A DNA stretch of 64,000 nucleotides, from positions 1 to 64,000 of the forward strand of contig CAINOE010000017.1 of NCBI GenBank assembly GCA_903851415.1. Reading direction: 5' to 3'. Source of the DNA: an uncultured Rhodopila sp. (GTDB taxonomy: Bacteria; Pseudomonadota; Alphaproteobacteria; Acetobacterales; Acetobacteraceae). The stretch's first letter is position 1, and each line of letters begins with the position of its first letter. Made by a program: the position numbers and the translations under genes. Of this stretch, positions 8,057 through 16,836 are shown in pieces. The notes under the pieces are model-generated. The model was not told the origin of the DNA. It was given only the letters and a program-made list of their open reading frames with translations, and made no database searches.

Positions 8057-9991
8057 GTGGATATGATGGCCCTGGACGCGCTTACCTCCCTGCTGATTGA
8101 CGAAGATGCACTGGTTGGCTCGGTCGAGCGGGCGTCGGCTGCCCTGACCCGCCACCAGAACCCGGATGGTCACTTCGTATTCGAACTCGAGGCCGATGCG
8201 ACGATCCCGGCGGAATACGTTCTGCTGGAGCACTTCCTCGGACGCATCGATCAGCCGCTTGAGAACCGTATCGGCGTCTACCTGCGCTCCATCCAGGGCG
8301 GCCATGGCGGCTGGCCGCTGTTCCATGACGGGGTGTTCAATCTCTCCGCCAGCGTCAAAGCCTATTTCGCCCTGAAGGCCATCGGCGACGACCCGGAGGC
8401 GCCGCATATGCGCCGGGCGCGGCAGGCGATCCTGGCGGCGGGCGGGGCGGAAAGGACGAATGTCTTTACCCGCGCCCAGCTTGCCCTGTTCGGGCAGGTG
8501 CCGTGGCACGCGGTGCCGGTGATGCCGCTGGAGATCATGCATCTGCCGCTGTGGTTTCCGTTTCATCTGTCGAAGATCTCGTACTGGTCCCGCACCGTTA
8601 CCGTGCCGCTGCTGGTGCTGATGGCATACCGCCCGAAGGCGCGGAACCCGCGCGGTGTCGGCATACGGGAGCTGTTCCGGACGCCTCCGGACCAGGTGAA
8701 GGACTGGATCCGCGGCCCGTACCGATCGCGCTGGGGACGTTTCTTCAAGGCGATCGATGCCGTGCTGCGGCGGGTCCAGCCGCTGTTCCCCGGGGCCGGC
8801 CGACGCAGCGCGGTGGAGAAAGCCGTGGCGTTCGTCATCGAGCGGTTGAACGGCGACGACGGGCTGGGCGGCATCTACCCGGCGATGGCGAACAGCGTGA
8901 TGATGTTCCGCACCCTCGGTTACCCGGACGATCATCCGGACGCGGCGATCGCCTGGCAGGCGGTGCGGAAATTGCTGGTGGTCGGGGAGGACCGCGCCTA
9001 CTGCCAGCCCTGCCTGTCGCCGGTGTGGGACACCAGCCTCGCCGGGCACGCGCTGGCGGAGGCCGGAGCGGGCACGGATGCGGTCTGCGACTGGCTGGTT
9101 CCGCTGCAGATCACCGGTGTCGTCGGCGATTGGGCGGTCCGGCGGCCCGGCCTGCGCCCGGGCGGTTGGGCGTTTCAGTATAAGAACCCGCATTACCCCG
9201 ACGTCGATGACACCGCCGTCGTCGGCCTGCTGCTGCACCGGAACGGAGATCCCGCCCATGCGGAGGCGATCGACCGCGCCCGCGAGTGGATCATCGGGAT
9301 GCAGTCCTCCGATGGCGGCTGGGGCGCGTTCGAGCCGGAGAACACGCACCATCACCTGAACCATATTCCGTTCGCGGATCATGGGGCTTTGCTGGACCCC
9401 CCCACCGCCGATGTCAGCGCCCGCTGTGTGTCTTTTTTGGCGCAGATTGGCATGTTGCCATATGAATCGGTGCTGGCGCGGGCGCTGGCGTATCTGCGGC
9501 GGGAGCAGGAGGCCGATGGGAGCTGGTACGGCCGTTGGGGCACCAACTATATTTATGGCACGTGGTCGGTTTTGTGCGCGCTGAACGCCGCTTCGGTGCC
9601 GCCTGATGATCCGGCGGTGGTGCGGGCGGTGGCGTGGCTGGTCTCGGTTCAGCGGGAGGACGGCGGCTGGGGCGAGGATGAGGAAAGCTACGGCGATGCG
9701 CCGCATGGCCGCTACAAGGAGAGCACGCCGAGCCAGACGGCGTGGGCTTTGCTCGGGCTGATGGCGGCCGGGGCGGTCAATCATCCGGCGACGGCGCGCG
9801 GCATCGCCTGGCTGACGGACGCGCAGCAGCCGGATGGGGAGTGGACCGAGGCGCCGTATACCGCGGTGGGTTTCCCGCGGGTGTTCTATCTGCGGTACCA
9901 TGGCTACCGGCTGTATTTCCCGCTGCTGGCGCTGGCGCGATACCGCAATCTGCGCAGCGGTCGTTCGAACCGGGTCGAGTTCGGGTTCTGA
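8057..9991 (+). CDS. shc: Squalene-hopene cyclase
   Basis: A 644-residue terpenoid cyclase of normal length. It has the catalytic acid motif DVDDTA (DXDD) near residue 385 and several QW repeats such as QSSDGGWGAFE, DGSWYGRWG and QREDGGWGEDEE. It cyclises squalene to hopene and diplopterol at the cytoplasmic membrane, the committed hopanoid step. It is coupled to hpnE (4 bp gap). GTG 8057 is followed in frame by ATG 8063 and ATG 8066, so the exact start is uncertain by up to three residues. hpnG lies 256 bp downstream beyond a palindromic repeat. Confidence 0.95.
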   Translation: MDMMALDALTSLLIDEDALVGSVERASAALTRHQNPDGHFVFELEADATIPAEYVLLEHFLGRIDQPLENRIGVYLRSIQGGHGGWPLFHDGVFNLSASVKAYFALKAIGDDPEAPHMRRARQAILAAGGAERTNVFTRAQLALFGQVPWHAVPVMPLEIMHLPLWFPFHLSKISYWSRTVTVPLLVLMAYRPKARNPRGVGIRELFRTPPDQVKDWIRGPYRSRWGRFFKAIDAVLRRVQPLFPGAGRRSAVEKAVAFVIERLNGDDGLGGIYPAMANSVMMFRTLGYPDDHPDAAIAWQAVRKLLVVGEDRAYCQPCLSPVWDTSLAGHALAEAGAGTDAVCDWLVPLQITGVVGDWAVRRPGLRPGGWAFQYKNPHYPDVDDTAVVGLLLHRNGDPAHAEAIDRAREWIIGMQSSDGGWGAFEPENTHHHLNHIPFADHGALLDPPTADVSARCVSFLAQIGMLPYESVLARALAYLRREQEADGSWYGRWGTNYIYGTWSVLCALNAASVPPDDPAVVRAVAWLVSVQREDGGWGEDEESYGDAPHGRYKESTPSQTAWALLGLMAAGAVNHPATARGIAWLTDAQQPDGEWTEAPYTAVGFPRVFYLRYHGYRLYFPLLALARYRNLRSGRSNRVEFGF

Positions 9992-10017
9992 TACCAACGG
10001 CCGTAAGGCTTGCCCCA

Positions 10018-10207
10018 GCGGCACCGTCACGCCCCGCCGGCATGGCGGGCGCAGCATGCCCTTGGCGAAGGCCGAGGGCCCCGTCATCCACAAAGCTCGA
10101 CACATTGGCGCCGTCACGCCACGCCGTCATGGCGGGCGTAGGCCCGCCATCCACGCCTGTGTTTGCGCAAGCACAAGGCGTGGATGGCGACCATTGCCGG
10201 CATGACG
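10018..10207. repeat. REP-type palindromic cluster between shc and hpnG
   Basis: The best unit, 10123-10207, contains nested hairpins: CCATCCACGCC pairs with GGCGTGGATGG, and GGCGGGC pairs with GCCCGCC. A partial unit lies near 10024-10055. Related elements are at 20523-20585 and 55293-55376. A transcript would fold strongly here, so the element may act as a partial terminator or mRNA-stabilising hairpin between shc and hpnG; that role is inferred. The 256-bp gap has no gene. Confidence 0.65.
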
Positions 10208-10247
10208 AGGCCGCGCGGCGGGAAAGCCGCTGTCGTCTGCAGTTGGC

Positions 10248-10874
10248 ATGATCGGGTTCGTCACCGGCCTTGCGGCGGAGGCGCGGATCGCCGCGCGCTT
10301 CGGCGGGGCGGTTGCCATTGGCGGCGGGACTCCGGCCGGGGCGGCGGAGGCTGCTTTGCGGCTGGTGCGGGATGGCGCGACGGCGCTGGTCAGCTTCGGG
10401 CTGGCGGGCGGTCTTGATCCGGCGTTGCGGCCGGGGATGGTTGTTGTGCCGGATACTGTGCTTGCCGGGGGGCGGCGTTTTGCGGCCGATGCCAGATTGG
10501 CGGCTCGGTTTGGCGGGTTGACCGGGCATTGCCTGGTGGCGGGGGACGCGATTGTCGCGGATGCGGCGGCCAAGCGCGCGTTGTTCGCGGCGACGGGGGC
10601 GCAGGCGATCGACCTGGAAAGCGGCAGTGTGGCTCGGGTGGCGGATGAGCATGGGCTGCCGTTTGCCGTGGTGCGGGCGATCTGCGATCCGGCGGAACGG
10701 GATTTGCCTCCGGCTGCGCTGGTCGCGTTGGATCATGGTGGGGCGATCGGGTTGCTGGCGGTGCTGCGGTCGGTTGCGCGCCGGCCGGGTCAGATTCCGG
10801 GATTGCTGGCGCTGGCCCGGGATGCGGCGCGGGCGCGGCGGGGGTTGGTGGGGGTGTCATACCGGCCGCGGTGA
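10248..10874 (+). CDS. hpnG: HpnG, adenosylhopane nucleosidase/phosphorylase
   Basis: A 208-residue member of the purine nucleoside phosphorylase/MTAN superfamily. FGLAGGLDP matches the SxGxAGGL phosphate/nucleoside loop, and AIDLESG corresponds to the MES/DLES ribose-binding motif. The catalytic-region aspartate is in AICDPAERDLPP. HpnG removes adenine from adenosylhopane on the way to ribosylhopane and bacteriohopanetetrol. Its position on the shc strand and the family motifs make this more likely than an MTA/SAH nucleosidase. No hpnH follows; an accessory region begins instead. Confidence 0.88.
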   Translation: MIGFVTGLAAEARIAARFGGAVAIGGGTPAGAAEAALRLVRDGATALVSFGLAGGLDPALRPGMVVVPDTVLAGGRRFAADARLAARFGGLTGHCLVAGDAIVADAAAKRALFAATGAQAIDLESGSVARVADEHGLPFAVVRAICDPAERDLPPAALVALDHGGAIGLLAVLRSVARRPGQIPGLLALARDAARARRGLVGVSYRPR

Positions 10875-10998
10875 GAGGTGAGTTGTGTGGGGTTGCGGGT
10901 GTGAGTTGGTCTATTGTCCCGATCGGACCGGGGGACGTTACGCCGTGACGGGTCGCGCGCCCTTGGCTCGGTCCCGTCTGCGAACCGGCTAACCGCTT

Positions 10999-11832
10999 TT
11001 ATGGTAAGTTGGCCTTATTGATCTGATCGGTGACACTCTTCACGGACTTCATTATCGCAGCAGAGCGGACGATACTCAGTTGATCGACATCTTCTCCATC
11101 CAGCATCTTGGTTAGCTCAATTAGAATGCACCCCTCAAGTTCGTCAACGAACAGGTGAAAACATGTCAAGTCCCACTGGTCTATAAGATTTGCTTGATGA
11201 GGAAGTACGTTTTTGAGCATGTCTCGTATTGCTTCTAACCTGATAAATCTGTTGGAATTTTCAAGGCCGATCTCCAATGCCTTAGCCTGCATATAAATCG
11301 TCAGCAGGGTTGTTTGGAACGCGGAGAAATAGGCCCATGCCATGGGAGATACAAATGGTCTTTCGTTTTTCGCCGCGTTCTCAGGCCTAAAGTCAGGTGG
11401 CAACTTTGCAATGATTTCAGCGAGCTTGCGAACTCCAGCGTGCCTCGGGGCTTCCTCAACCACAACTTTTAAATCTAACGAAAACATCATAGACGCAACG
11501 GTCCGATAGGGCGTCAAGGCCATTACGGCAGCCCAGACGCGTTCAACGGCATCCATCCGCCTTTTGTCGAGAAGAGCTTGCCTATGTGCGCGGCCGCTCA
11601 GCACTCCATCACGTAAAGCCGAAATCTCGCATTCCTTTAGACGTAGGTCACTCTTTAGTCGTTCTTCCGTCTCGTGAAGATCCGCACGAATATTCTCAAG
11701 CTTCGTATCGAACTCATGTTGGACGCTGCGCTCGATTCTGGCCTTGAGCCAGTTTCTGCCGGCGAAAATGCAGATGGCCGTTAGGATAGTGATGACTGTC
11801 GGAATCCACTCCAGCCATTCTCGTTCGGTCAT
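10999..11832 (-). CDS. Membrane-anchored coiled-coil protein of unknown function
   Basis: 277 residues. One N-terminal transmembrane helix (about residues 9-24, WIPTVITILTAICIFAG) is followed by a charged helical stretch to residue 80 rich in E, K, R and L, likely a coiled coil. The rest looks alpha-helical and soluble. I do not recognise a family. Base composition is clearly more AT-rich than the flanking hopanoid and glycosyltransferase genes, with many A/T-ending codons, suggesting recent acquisition. Its ATG overlaps the TGA of the resolvase remnant by the ATGA pattern. Its position beside a resolvase and a TIR gene makes a mobile or defence-island origin plausible, but nothing in the protein proves it. 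Confidence 0.65.
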   Translation of the reverse strand: MTEREWLEWIPTVITILTAICIFAGRNWLKARIERSVQHEFDTKLENIRADLHETEERLKSDLRLKECEISALRDGVLSGRAHRQALLDKRRMDAVERVWAAVMALTPYRTVASMMFSLDLKVVVEEAPRHAGVRKLAEIIAKLPPDFRPENAAKNERPFVSPMAWAYFSAFQTTLLTIYMQAKALEIGLENSNRFIRLEAIRDMLKNVLPHQANLIDQWDLTCFHLFVDELEGCILIELTKMLDGEDVDQLSIVRSAAIMKSVKSVTDQINKANLP

Positions 11833-12393
11833 AGGATGAGTTCCATATCAGACGGTAAGCCGCGAAATCGTGCTGTGGATGACATTATACGACTTACGAT
11901 CTCCCGCATAGGCTCCACAGACTCACGTTGCTTGATCGCCTCCTTCGCCTGGTGGGGCGCCAGTTTCGGCGGCCGGCTCATCTCTGCGCCGCGCGCTTGG
12001 GCGGAGGCTGCGGCCTTTGTCCATGCGTGCGCGGATAAGCTCCCGTTCAAACTCGGCCAACCCGCCGAGCACCGTCAGCCTCAGGCGACCGTGCGTCGTC
12101 GTCGTGTCGGCCCATGTGTCGCCGCGCGGTCGGAAACCCGCCTTGCGCTCGGCGATCGTAGCGAGGGTATTCAGGAGATCCCGCGTCGATCGCGCGAGGC
12201 GATTGAGCCGCGTCACCACCGGCAAGTCACCGGTGTCGAGCTTGGCAATCGCCGTGCGAAGCTCGGCGCGGTCAATCTTGGCTCTGCTCGCCGTCTCGCG
12301 GAACACCTTTTTGCATCCGGCCCTGGTCAGTTGCCGCACCTGGGCGTCAACGCTGTGGCCGTCCGTTTAGCCTCGTGCATACTCATACATCAT
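11829..12393 (-). pseudogene. Serine resolvase/invertase, decayed
   Basis: Read on the minus strand, the fragments reconstruct a Tn3/Hin-type resolvase. The first begins at ATG 12393 with MMYEYARG, then a stop codon (TAA) exactly where the family has the catalytic serine (YARVSTDG), then TDGHSVDAQVRQL in the same frame. A second fragment continues with TRLNRLARSTRDLLN and LAEFERELIRARM. Near position 12020-12050 the frame shifts, and MSRPPKLAPHQAKEA (the DNA-binding tail) continues in another frame to 11829. Both the nucleophile and frame continuity are lost, so it is inactive. An inverted repeat GTTCCA/TGGAAC at 12432-12451, just upstream, could be the remains of a res subsite. Confidence 0.85.
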
Positions 12394-12468
12394 GGGTTTG
12401 TTTATTCCGATCTACAGACCATAACAAAAATGTTCCAAAAAGTGATGGAACCCGGTATTACCAGTCAC

Positions 12469-13182
12469 ATGGCTAGATGCACAGCACCAGTAAAAGGTCA
12501 TCGCTCAGCGAGCGCCGCGGCGGACTGCCCTGCATGTGGTAGCCGCTATGGCCGCAATAGCGGCTACAGCAGCTACCAGTCGTACTCGTCCCCGTCCTAC
12601 TCCTTGTCGGGAAGCAGCGGGAGCAGCGGAGGCGGCCGGAGCACCGGCGGCGGGTCCGGCAGAAGCGCAAGACCGCGCTGGTCGCCAGCCGGTTCGGCCG
12701 TGGTGTACACGCCTGCCGAGGTACGGTCACTCACACCGGTCCGCCAAAGCGTCGAGATGCGAGCCTCCCTGCCTGATCTTCGGGACGTCTTTCTTTGCCA
12801 TGCGTGGGACGACCGGCAGGGAGCCGCCAAGGAACTGCACGATCTGCTTGAGTCGGCTGGTGTCTCGGTCTGGTTCAGCGAGAAGGACGTTGCCCTCGGC
12901 ACGCCGTTGCTCCGCGAAATCGACAGGGGACTGGCGAAGTCGCGGGTCGGGATCGTGCTGGTGACCCCTGCGCTGCTGCGCCGCCTCCAAGGAGAGGGCA
13001 TCGCCGACAAGGAGCTATCGGCTCTCCTAGCCCGTGACCGGCTCGTCCCCATAGTGCATGGCACAACGTACGAAGCTCTCCGCGAAGTCAGCCCCCTGCT
13101 CGGCTCGCGAAGCGGCCTGAGTACTACAGAAAATCCGATGGCAGACGTCGCGGCCAAGCTCGCCGAGCTGCTCGCCCCGTAG
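12469..13182 (+). CDS. TIR-domain protein with N-terminal zinc-ribbon-like motif
   Basis: 237 residues. Cys4, His11, Cys20 and Cys23 form a C-x6-H-x8-C-x2-C pattern. A Ser/Gly/Tyr-rich linker runs to about residue 80. A TIR domain from about 105 to the end opens with DVFLCHAWDD, followed by SVWFSEKDVALG and RGLAKSRVGIVLVTP. The ADKELSALLA stretch supplies the glutamate expected for NAD-hydrolysing TIR domains. Bacterial TIR proteins often act in anti-phage defence through NAD depletion or signalling; that role is an inference here. ATG 12469 was chosen because the upstream open frame overlaps the resolvase remnant on the other strand; ATG 12445 and 12430 are possible. No partner sensor gene is recognised. 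Confidence 0.75.
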   Translation: MARCTAPVKGHRSASAAADCPACGSRYGRNSGYSSYQSYSSPSYSLSGSSGSSGGGRSTGGGSGRSARPRWSPAGSAVVYTPAEVRSLTPVRQSVEMRASLPDLRDVFLCHAWDDRQGAAKELHDLLESAGVSVWFSEKDVALGTPLLREIDRGLAKSRVGIVLVTPALLRRLQGEGIADKELSALLARDRLVPIVHGTTYEALREVSPLLGSRSGLSTTENPMADVAAKLAELLAP

Positions 13183-13444
13183 CTCCATTGGCCCGGGGAC
13201 TGGCCCCACGTCGCACAAGTCTTGACTAATGCAATGCGGAGAGAACGAAACATGGGAACCACATCCCGCCCCGTGACCGTATAACGCGCGCCGATGGCAA
13301 GCCGCGCGGCCCAGCCGACGCCAAGGCCGATCCTGTCAGCGTGCACTGCGGCATGGCCGGGTGAAAGCTCGCTCCGGATGAGAGCCATGCCGCAGCGATG
13401 TTCGGCAAACCCCAAAACAACCACCCGACCGCACCGATTGCGCG

Positions 13445-13930
13445 TCACGCCCGGGGCGGTCCCCGGCGCCGCCGCCCGGGTATGACCGGAAAGGCGGAAG
13501 GGTCGTCCTCCCACGGGTTGAAGACAGCGGCGCCGCTGTGGCGCACATCGCGCACGTTCCGGGTTACAAGATAGAGGTCGTGGTCCAGCGCGATTGCGGC
13601 AAGCAGCGTATCGATGACCGGGGGCGGGTGCCCGGTATCGCGCCGCACGGTGCCGCTGATGCTGCCCCAGCGGCGCACGATCGCGTCGCATACCGCGAGC
13701 AGCCGCGCCGCAAACCGTGCCGCCAGCCTGTCGCGCGTCGCCATGAAGACGGGCCGGCGCGGATCGCCGTCCGGCAGATTGGCGATGCCTTTGTCGTATT
13801 CGGCGATGGTGAGGATGCTGAGGTACAGCGTCGCCTCGTCCGGGCCGGCGGCCCGCGCCTTCACACGGGCGGAGCCGCCCGCGCGGATGATCTCGGCGGT
13901 GACGTTGGGACTCAGCAGCCAGCCTATCAA
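13445..13930 (-). CDS. VapC-like PIN-domain toxin with altered first acidic residue
   Basis: 161 residues of PIN fold. Most of the site is present: glutamate in LTIAEYDKGIA, aspartate in VIDTLLAAIALDHDLYL, and the TRNVRD motif. The N-terminal signature, normally L-L-D-T-N-V, reads LLSPNV, so the first metal-binding aspartate is a serine. This probably weakens or abolishes RNase activity. TTG 13930 overlaps the TGA of the upstream Phd-like gene (TTGA), the usual coupled toxin-antitoxin layout. With the partner frame disrupted, the module appears to be decaying. Confidence 0.75.
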   Translation of the reverse strand: MIGWLLSPNVTAEIIRAGGSARVKARAAGPDEATLYLSILTIAEYDKGIANLPDGDPRRPVFMATRDRLAARFAARLLAVCDAIVRRWGSISGTVRRDTGHPPPVIDTLLAAIALDHDLYLVTRNVRDVRHSGAAVFNPWEDDPSAFPVIPGRRRRGPPRA

Positions 13931-14213
13931 AGGGCGATGTCGCGTCCGAGGTCCCGGTCCCGGGTAAGGTCGAGACCGTCAACGCTCAGGCTCTCCATGA
14001 ACGTGACGAACGGCACCGCGTGGCCGAAGGGCGGCAGCAGGCGGTCCAGTTCATCGGCGGCGATCACCACCACCGCGTCATGACCGCGGACGGTCACGCG
14101 CTGCGGCCCCTCGGTCTGCGCGCGCCGGACCAGTTCGCTGAAGCGCGCTTTTGCATCCCGGGTTTCCAGCCGCCATCGCCCGGGCGGGAGGCGGTCTTAC
14201 GAGGTTGAGGCAT
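13927..14213 (-). pseudogene. Phd/YefM-type antitoxin, frameshifted near its start
   Basis: On the minus strand a clean antitoxin body is readable from WRLETRDAKARFSELV through VTVRGHDAVVVIAADELD to RDRDLGRDIAL and TGA at 13927. The WxLxxAKAxFSELV opening and the H-D-A-V-V-V-I block are the Phd/YefM signature, the DNA- and toxin-binding antitoxin of PIN toxins. The only good ATG, at 14213 (MPQPRKTAS), is in a different frame, and a stop lies upstream in the body's own frame. A one-base indel near 14175-14185 would explain this. A sequencing error at the GC-rich run there is the alternative. It overlaps the toxin gene. Confidence 0.6.
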
Positions 14214-14684
14214 TGCGCGGTCTCTTCGTAACTATCTGACCAGATCATCGCACACAGAACCCTGCTTCGTTACCTCGGTCGCTGCCGACATCCACTCCAA
14301 CAGATCCAACCGGTAAACCGGATTTTTATGTGCGCCCGGCGCACCGCTGAACAGGCCGGAGATGGCTTGGAGTTTCACGGCACGGCCGGTAACGGGCAAT
14401 TTGGATACATATTGCAATAGTCAGCACATCGGTATGATAACCGCAGTCAGCTAAACCATCAGGGGCGCAACACCGCCAGCCCCCGCTTGCGAGGGATCGG
14501 CATGCCGAAAACCGCCCGGGCGCTGGCAGCCGGTCAGCCGGGTGCCGCTGATCAGCAGCATGATCGATACGCCGGTGAACGACCCGCGCGAGCATCCTGG
14601 CACGCTGAGCAAAGCAAAAGAGACCGGCCGCGCGTGCTCGACGGCGCCAGCATCGATCGGACGGAGCAGCCGGAGACTGTTCCG
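14214..14684. other. Gap without a convincing gene
   Basis: About 470 bp between the toxin-antitoxin remnant and the polytopic membrane protein. A 61-codon minus-strand frame (14232-14417) and other short frames exist, but none has a clear Shine-Dalgarno, coding bias or recognisable motif. The stretch around 14280-14450 is more AT-rich than average, fitting a degraded accessory boundary. Confidence 0.5.
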
Positions 14685-16331
14685 TCACTCCGGCGGGCAT
14701 CCAATGACCCGATAGAGGCCGGCGGCGGCTGTGCCGATCTCGAGCCGCAGCCAGCCCGGGGCCAGGTTTTCGGGATCGGGTATCGCCCCGCCCTCCAGCA
14801 ACAGCACATGGTCGAAGCCGCAGAACGGCTGGCCGGCTCCGTCCGCGGGGTTCGGGTGGTTTTCGCGCTGCATCGCGACGAGATCCGCATAGTCGGGAAG
14901 CTGCCTGTCCTTGAGTTGCCGATACTCAGGGCGCATCACTAACGGTTGTTGCACCGGATCGACAAACAAGCGCGGCCAAAATGCCCGACGCTCGGTGATC
15001 AGCAGACTGGCGATGTGGAGATCGTAGTCCCTGCCCAGATGCCTGCGGCCGACCGCCCGCCAATGCGATGGAAACTCGGTCGTATCGAGGCTGTCCGGCT
15101 TCGGGTGGTCTTCATCGGGAACGCTGATCACGGCAACCTTTTCGCCGGGTGCAACCGGAGCGATCGCCCGCCTGATATCGGCGACCTCGGCGCCATGGGC
15201 ATGCCAGACGAACGCGACCAGGCTGATTCTGACCAGCAGCAGCAGGGCAAACCCGCACATTGCCAGGCTCTCGGCGTGACGGCTCAACCGTTCCGGCCTG
15301 ATGCCGGCAAATATCAGGAGGCCGATTATCACCGGAATGCGCGTGTCGGCGAGCCCGGTGCCCTTGAAAAAGGAGGGAACCAATGGATAGGCGACAGCGA
15401 GCACCGCGATGGCGACAACCGCTTTCGGGGCGACCCGGCCGTGCCCGGTCAGCAGACATCCGGCCAGAAACCCGGCTACGATGCCGGACGTCAACACGTC
15501 CAGCCAGAACACATAATTCAGCATGAACGGCATCAAGGAAAAGACAAGCTTGCTCTTCCATGCCATCCAGGTTGTATTGCCACCGTGCTGCGAAAGAGCG
15601 CTGAGCGCATAAAGCAACAGAGTGGCGCCGATCGGCGGCAGCAGCATGGCGACCGGCCTGAGAATCACAGCCGGAAGTTCCGGCCTGCGAATCCGCGGCC
15701 ACAGGAAGGCGGCTTCGGCGGAGCCGATCAGCAGCAGGAAAATCAGGACGCCCATCAAATGGCAGAAGAACAAGACCACCACGGCAGCCACCCCAAGCAA
15801 GGCCGCCGCAACGGGTCGCTCCTCATGCAAGGCGATCCAGGCCGCGGCAGCCACCAATGCGAGTCCCTGGGCGATCTCGTAGTTCAGGAATCCCAACAAA
15901 AAGATGCCGTTGAACCCGACCAGCGCTGACGCGGCCGTCCAAAGCGAGAGGGAGCCGAACACAACGCGATGATAGGCGGCGACACCTGCCAGGTTCAGCA
16001 GCAGGATGAAGCCCAGCATGACCCGGCCGACTGTGTTCGCTTGCATGACGTGAATCAGCGGCGTGAACAGGACGTCGATTGCCAGATTGGGAATGATCTG
16101 CCAGTTCGCCATGAACATCCGCGACAGAACAGGGTCCTGTGGAAGGTTGGCCAATACGAACAGGCGGGCGAGATGGTTCGGATAGTCAAGCAAAGGCGGA
16201 ATTTCGACGGCAAAAAGCGGCGCAAGCAGAGCCATGGCTACAGCCAGCATGGCACCCCACCAGACCAATGCGCCTGACGGAGCCGAAATTCGGCGAAGTG
16301 TGGCGGTGGCCTGGACTGTGTGCGCGGTCAT
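14685..16331 (-). CDS. Polytopic membrane protein, GT-C-glycosyltransferase-like
   Basis: 548 residues with about ten to twelve hydrophobic helices between residues 20 and 380, then a soluble C-terminal part of about 150 residues. The first periplasmic loop carries an acidic LDYPNHLARL segment. That loop position and acidic/histidine content resemble GT-C enzymes using polyprenyl-phosphate sugars, but no diagnostic family signature is certain. It lies on the same strand as the downstream GT2 gene and the acyl-CoA dehydrogenase/deacetylase/methyltransferase set, about 500 bp away, so a role in cell-surface glycan or lipid modification is inferred. ATG 16331 precedes the first helix by a plausible cytoplasmic tail. 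Confidence 0.65.
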   Translation of the reverse strand: MTAHTVQATATLRRISAPSGALVWWGAMLAVAMALLAPLFAVEIPPLLDYPNHLARLFVLANLPQDPVLSRMFMANWQIIPNLAIDVLFTPLIHVMQANTVGRVMLGFILLLNLAGVAAYHRVVFGSLSLWTAASALVGFNGIFLLGFLNYEIAQGLALVAAAAWIALHEERPVAAALLGVAAVVVLFFCHLMGVLIFLLLIGSAEAAFLWPRIRRPELPAVILRPVAMLLPPIGATLLLYALSALSQHGGNTTWMAWKSKLVFSLMPFMLNYVFWLDVLTSGIVAGFLAGCLLTGHGRVAPKAVVAIAVLAVAYPLVPSFFKGTGLADTRIPVIIGLLIFAGIRPERLSRHAESLAMCGFALLLLVRISLVAFVWHAHGAEVADIRRAIAPVAPGEKVAVISVPDEDHPKPDSLDTTEFPSHWRAVGRRHLGRDYDLHIASLLITERRAFWPRLFVDPVQQPLVMRPEYRQLKDRQLPDYADLVAMQRENHPNPADGAGQPFCGFDHVLLLEGGAIPDPENLAPGWLRLEIGTAAAGLYRVIGCPPE

Positions 16332-16836
16332 ACGAGGCTCCGGAGGCTACCTCCCGATGTGCGTCAAGGGCGGTAAGAAACTACTTAGCACCTGTCAATT
16401 AACGCAACACCATCGAATTTTGGGAGTTATCATGTCCTATCGGCACGGACTCGTCAGGGTTGGAGACCGTTGCGGTCCGGAACTGCCATCGCTCCCGCAG
16501 ATCGGAAGTGCGATCCCGGCCCACGTTTCAGTCAGCGCGGCGCAACGATCGGCGTTGGCGGGAACTCGATGCCGATGCCAACCGGGCGGTGGTTCTTTCC
16601 GCACCCGGCATCGGCGCTGCCGCAACCGGGCAGGCGGAGCTGCGAGATCGCGACCGAACGTCAGGGGCGCGTGTCAGGCATTGCCGGCGCATCCGGGCTG
16701 CGCAGGGACGGCCCGCCGATACGGATGGTGATGCAGCGATGCCGCTGGCGATCGAGCAACATGTCGGCCAGGGGCTTCTTGTCGGACAGCGCATCCCGGT
16801 CCGGCAGGTCGTGGTCATCGCCTTGGCGTTGTTCAA
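16332..16836. other. Gap without a convincing gene
   Basis: About 505 bp between two minus-strand genes. Overlapping frames occur on both strands because of high GC, but none shows a start with Shine-Dalgarno plus a recognisable domain. The minus-strand stretch 16660-16836, immediately after the GT2 stop, has somewhat protein-like composition and might be a gene remnant. The portion at 16380-16435 is AT-richer and may hold the promoter of the membrane-protein gene. Confidence 0.45.

Noticed and set aside
11836..12468. Upstream extension of the TIR open frame
   Set aside because: It reads antisense through the resolvase remnant, so the open frame there is accidental; the TIR protein starts later.
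14451..14561. 36-codon minus-strand frame with an LTGC lipobox-like start
   Set aside because: No ribosome site, weak hydrophobic segment and no upstream promoter; a chance match is likely.
16437..16836. Several short frames on both strands between the membrane protein and GT2 genes
   Set aside because: None has a start with ribosome site or a recognisable domain; overlapping frames are expected at this GC content.
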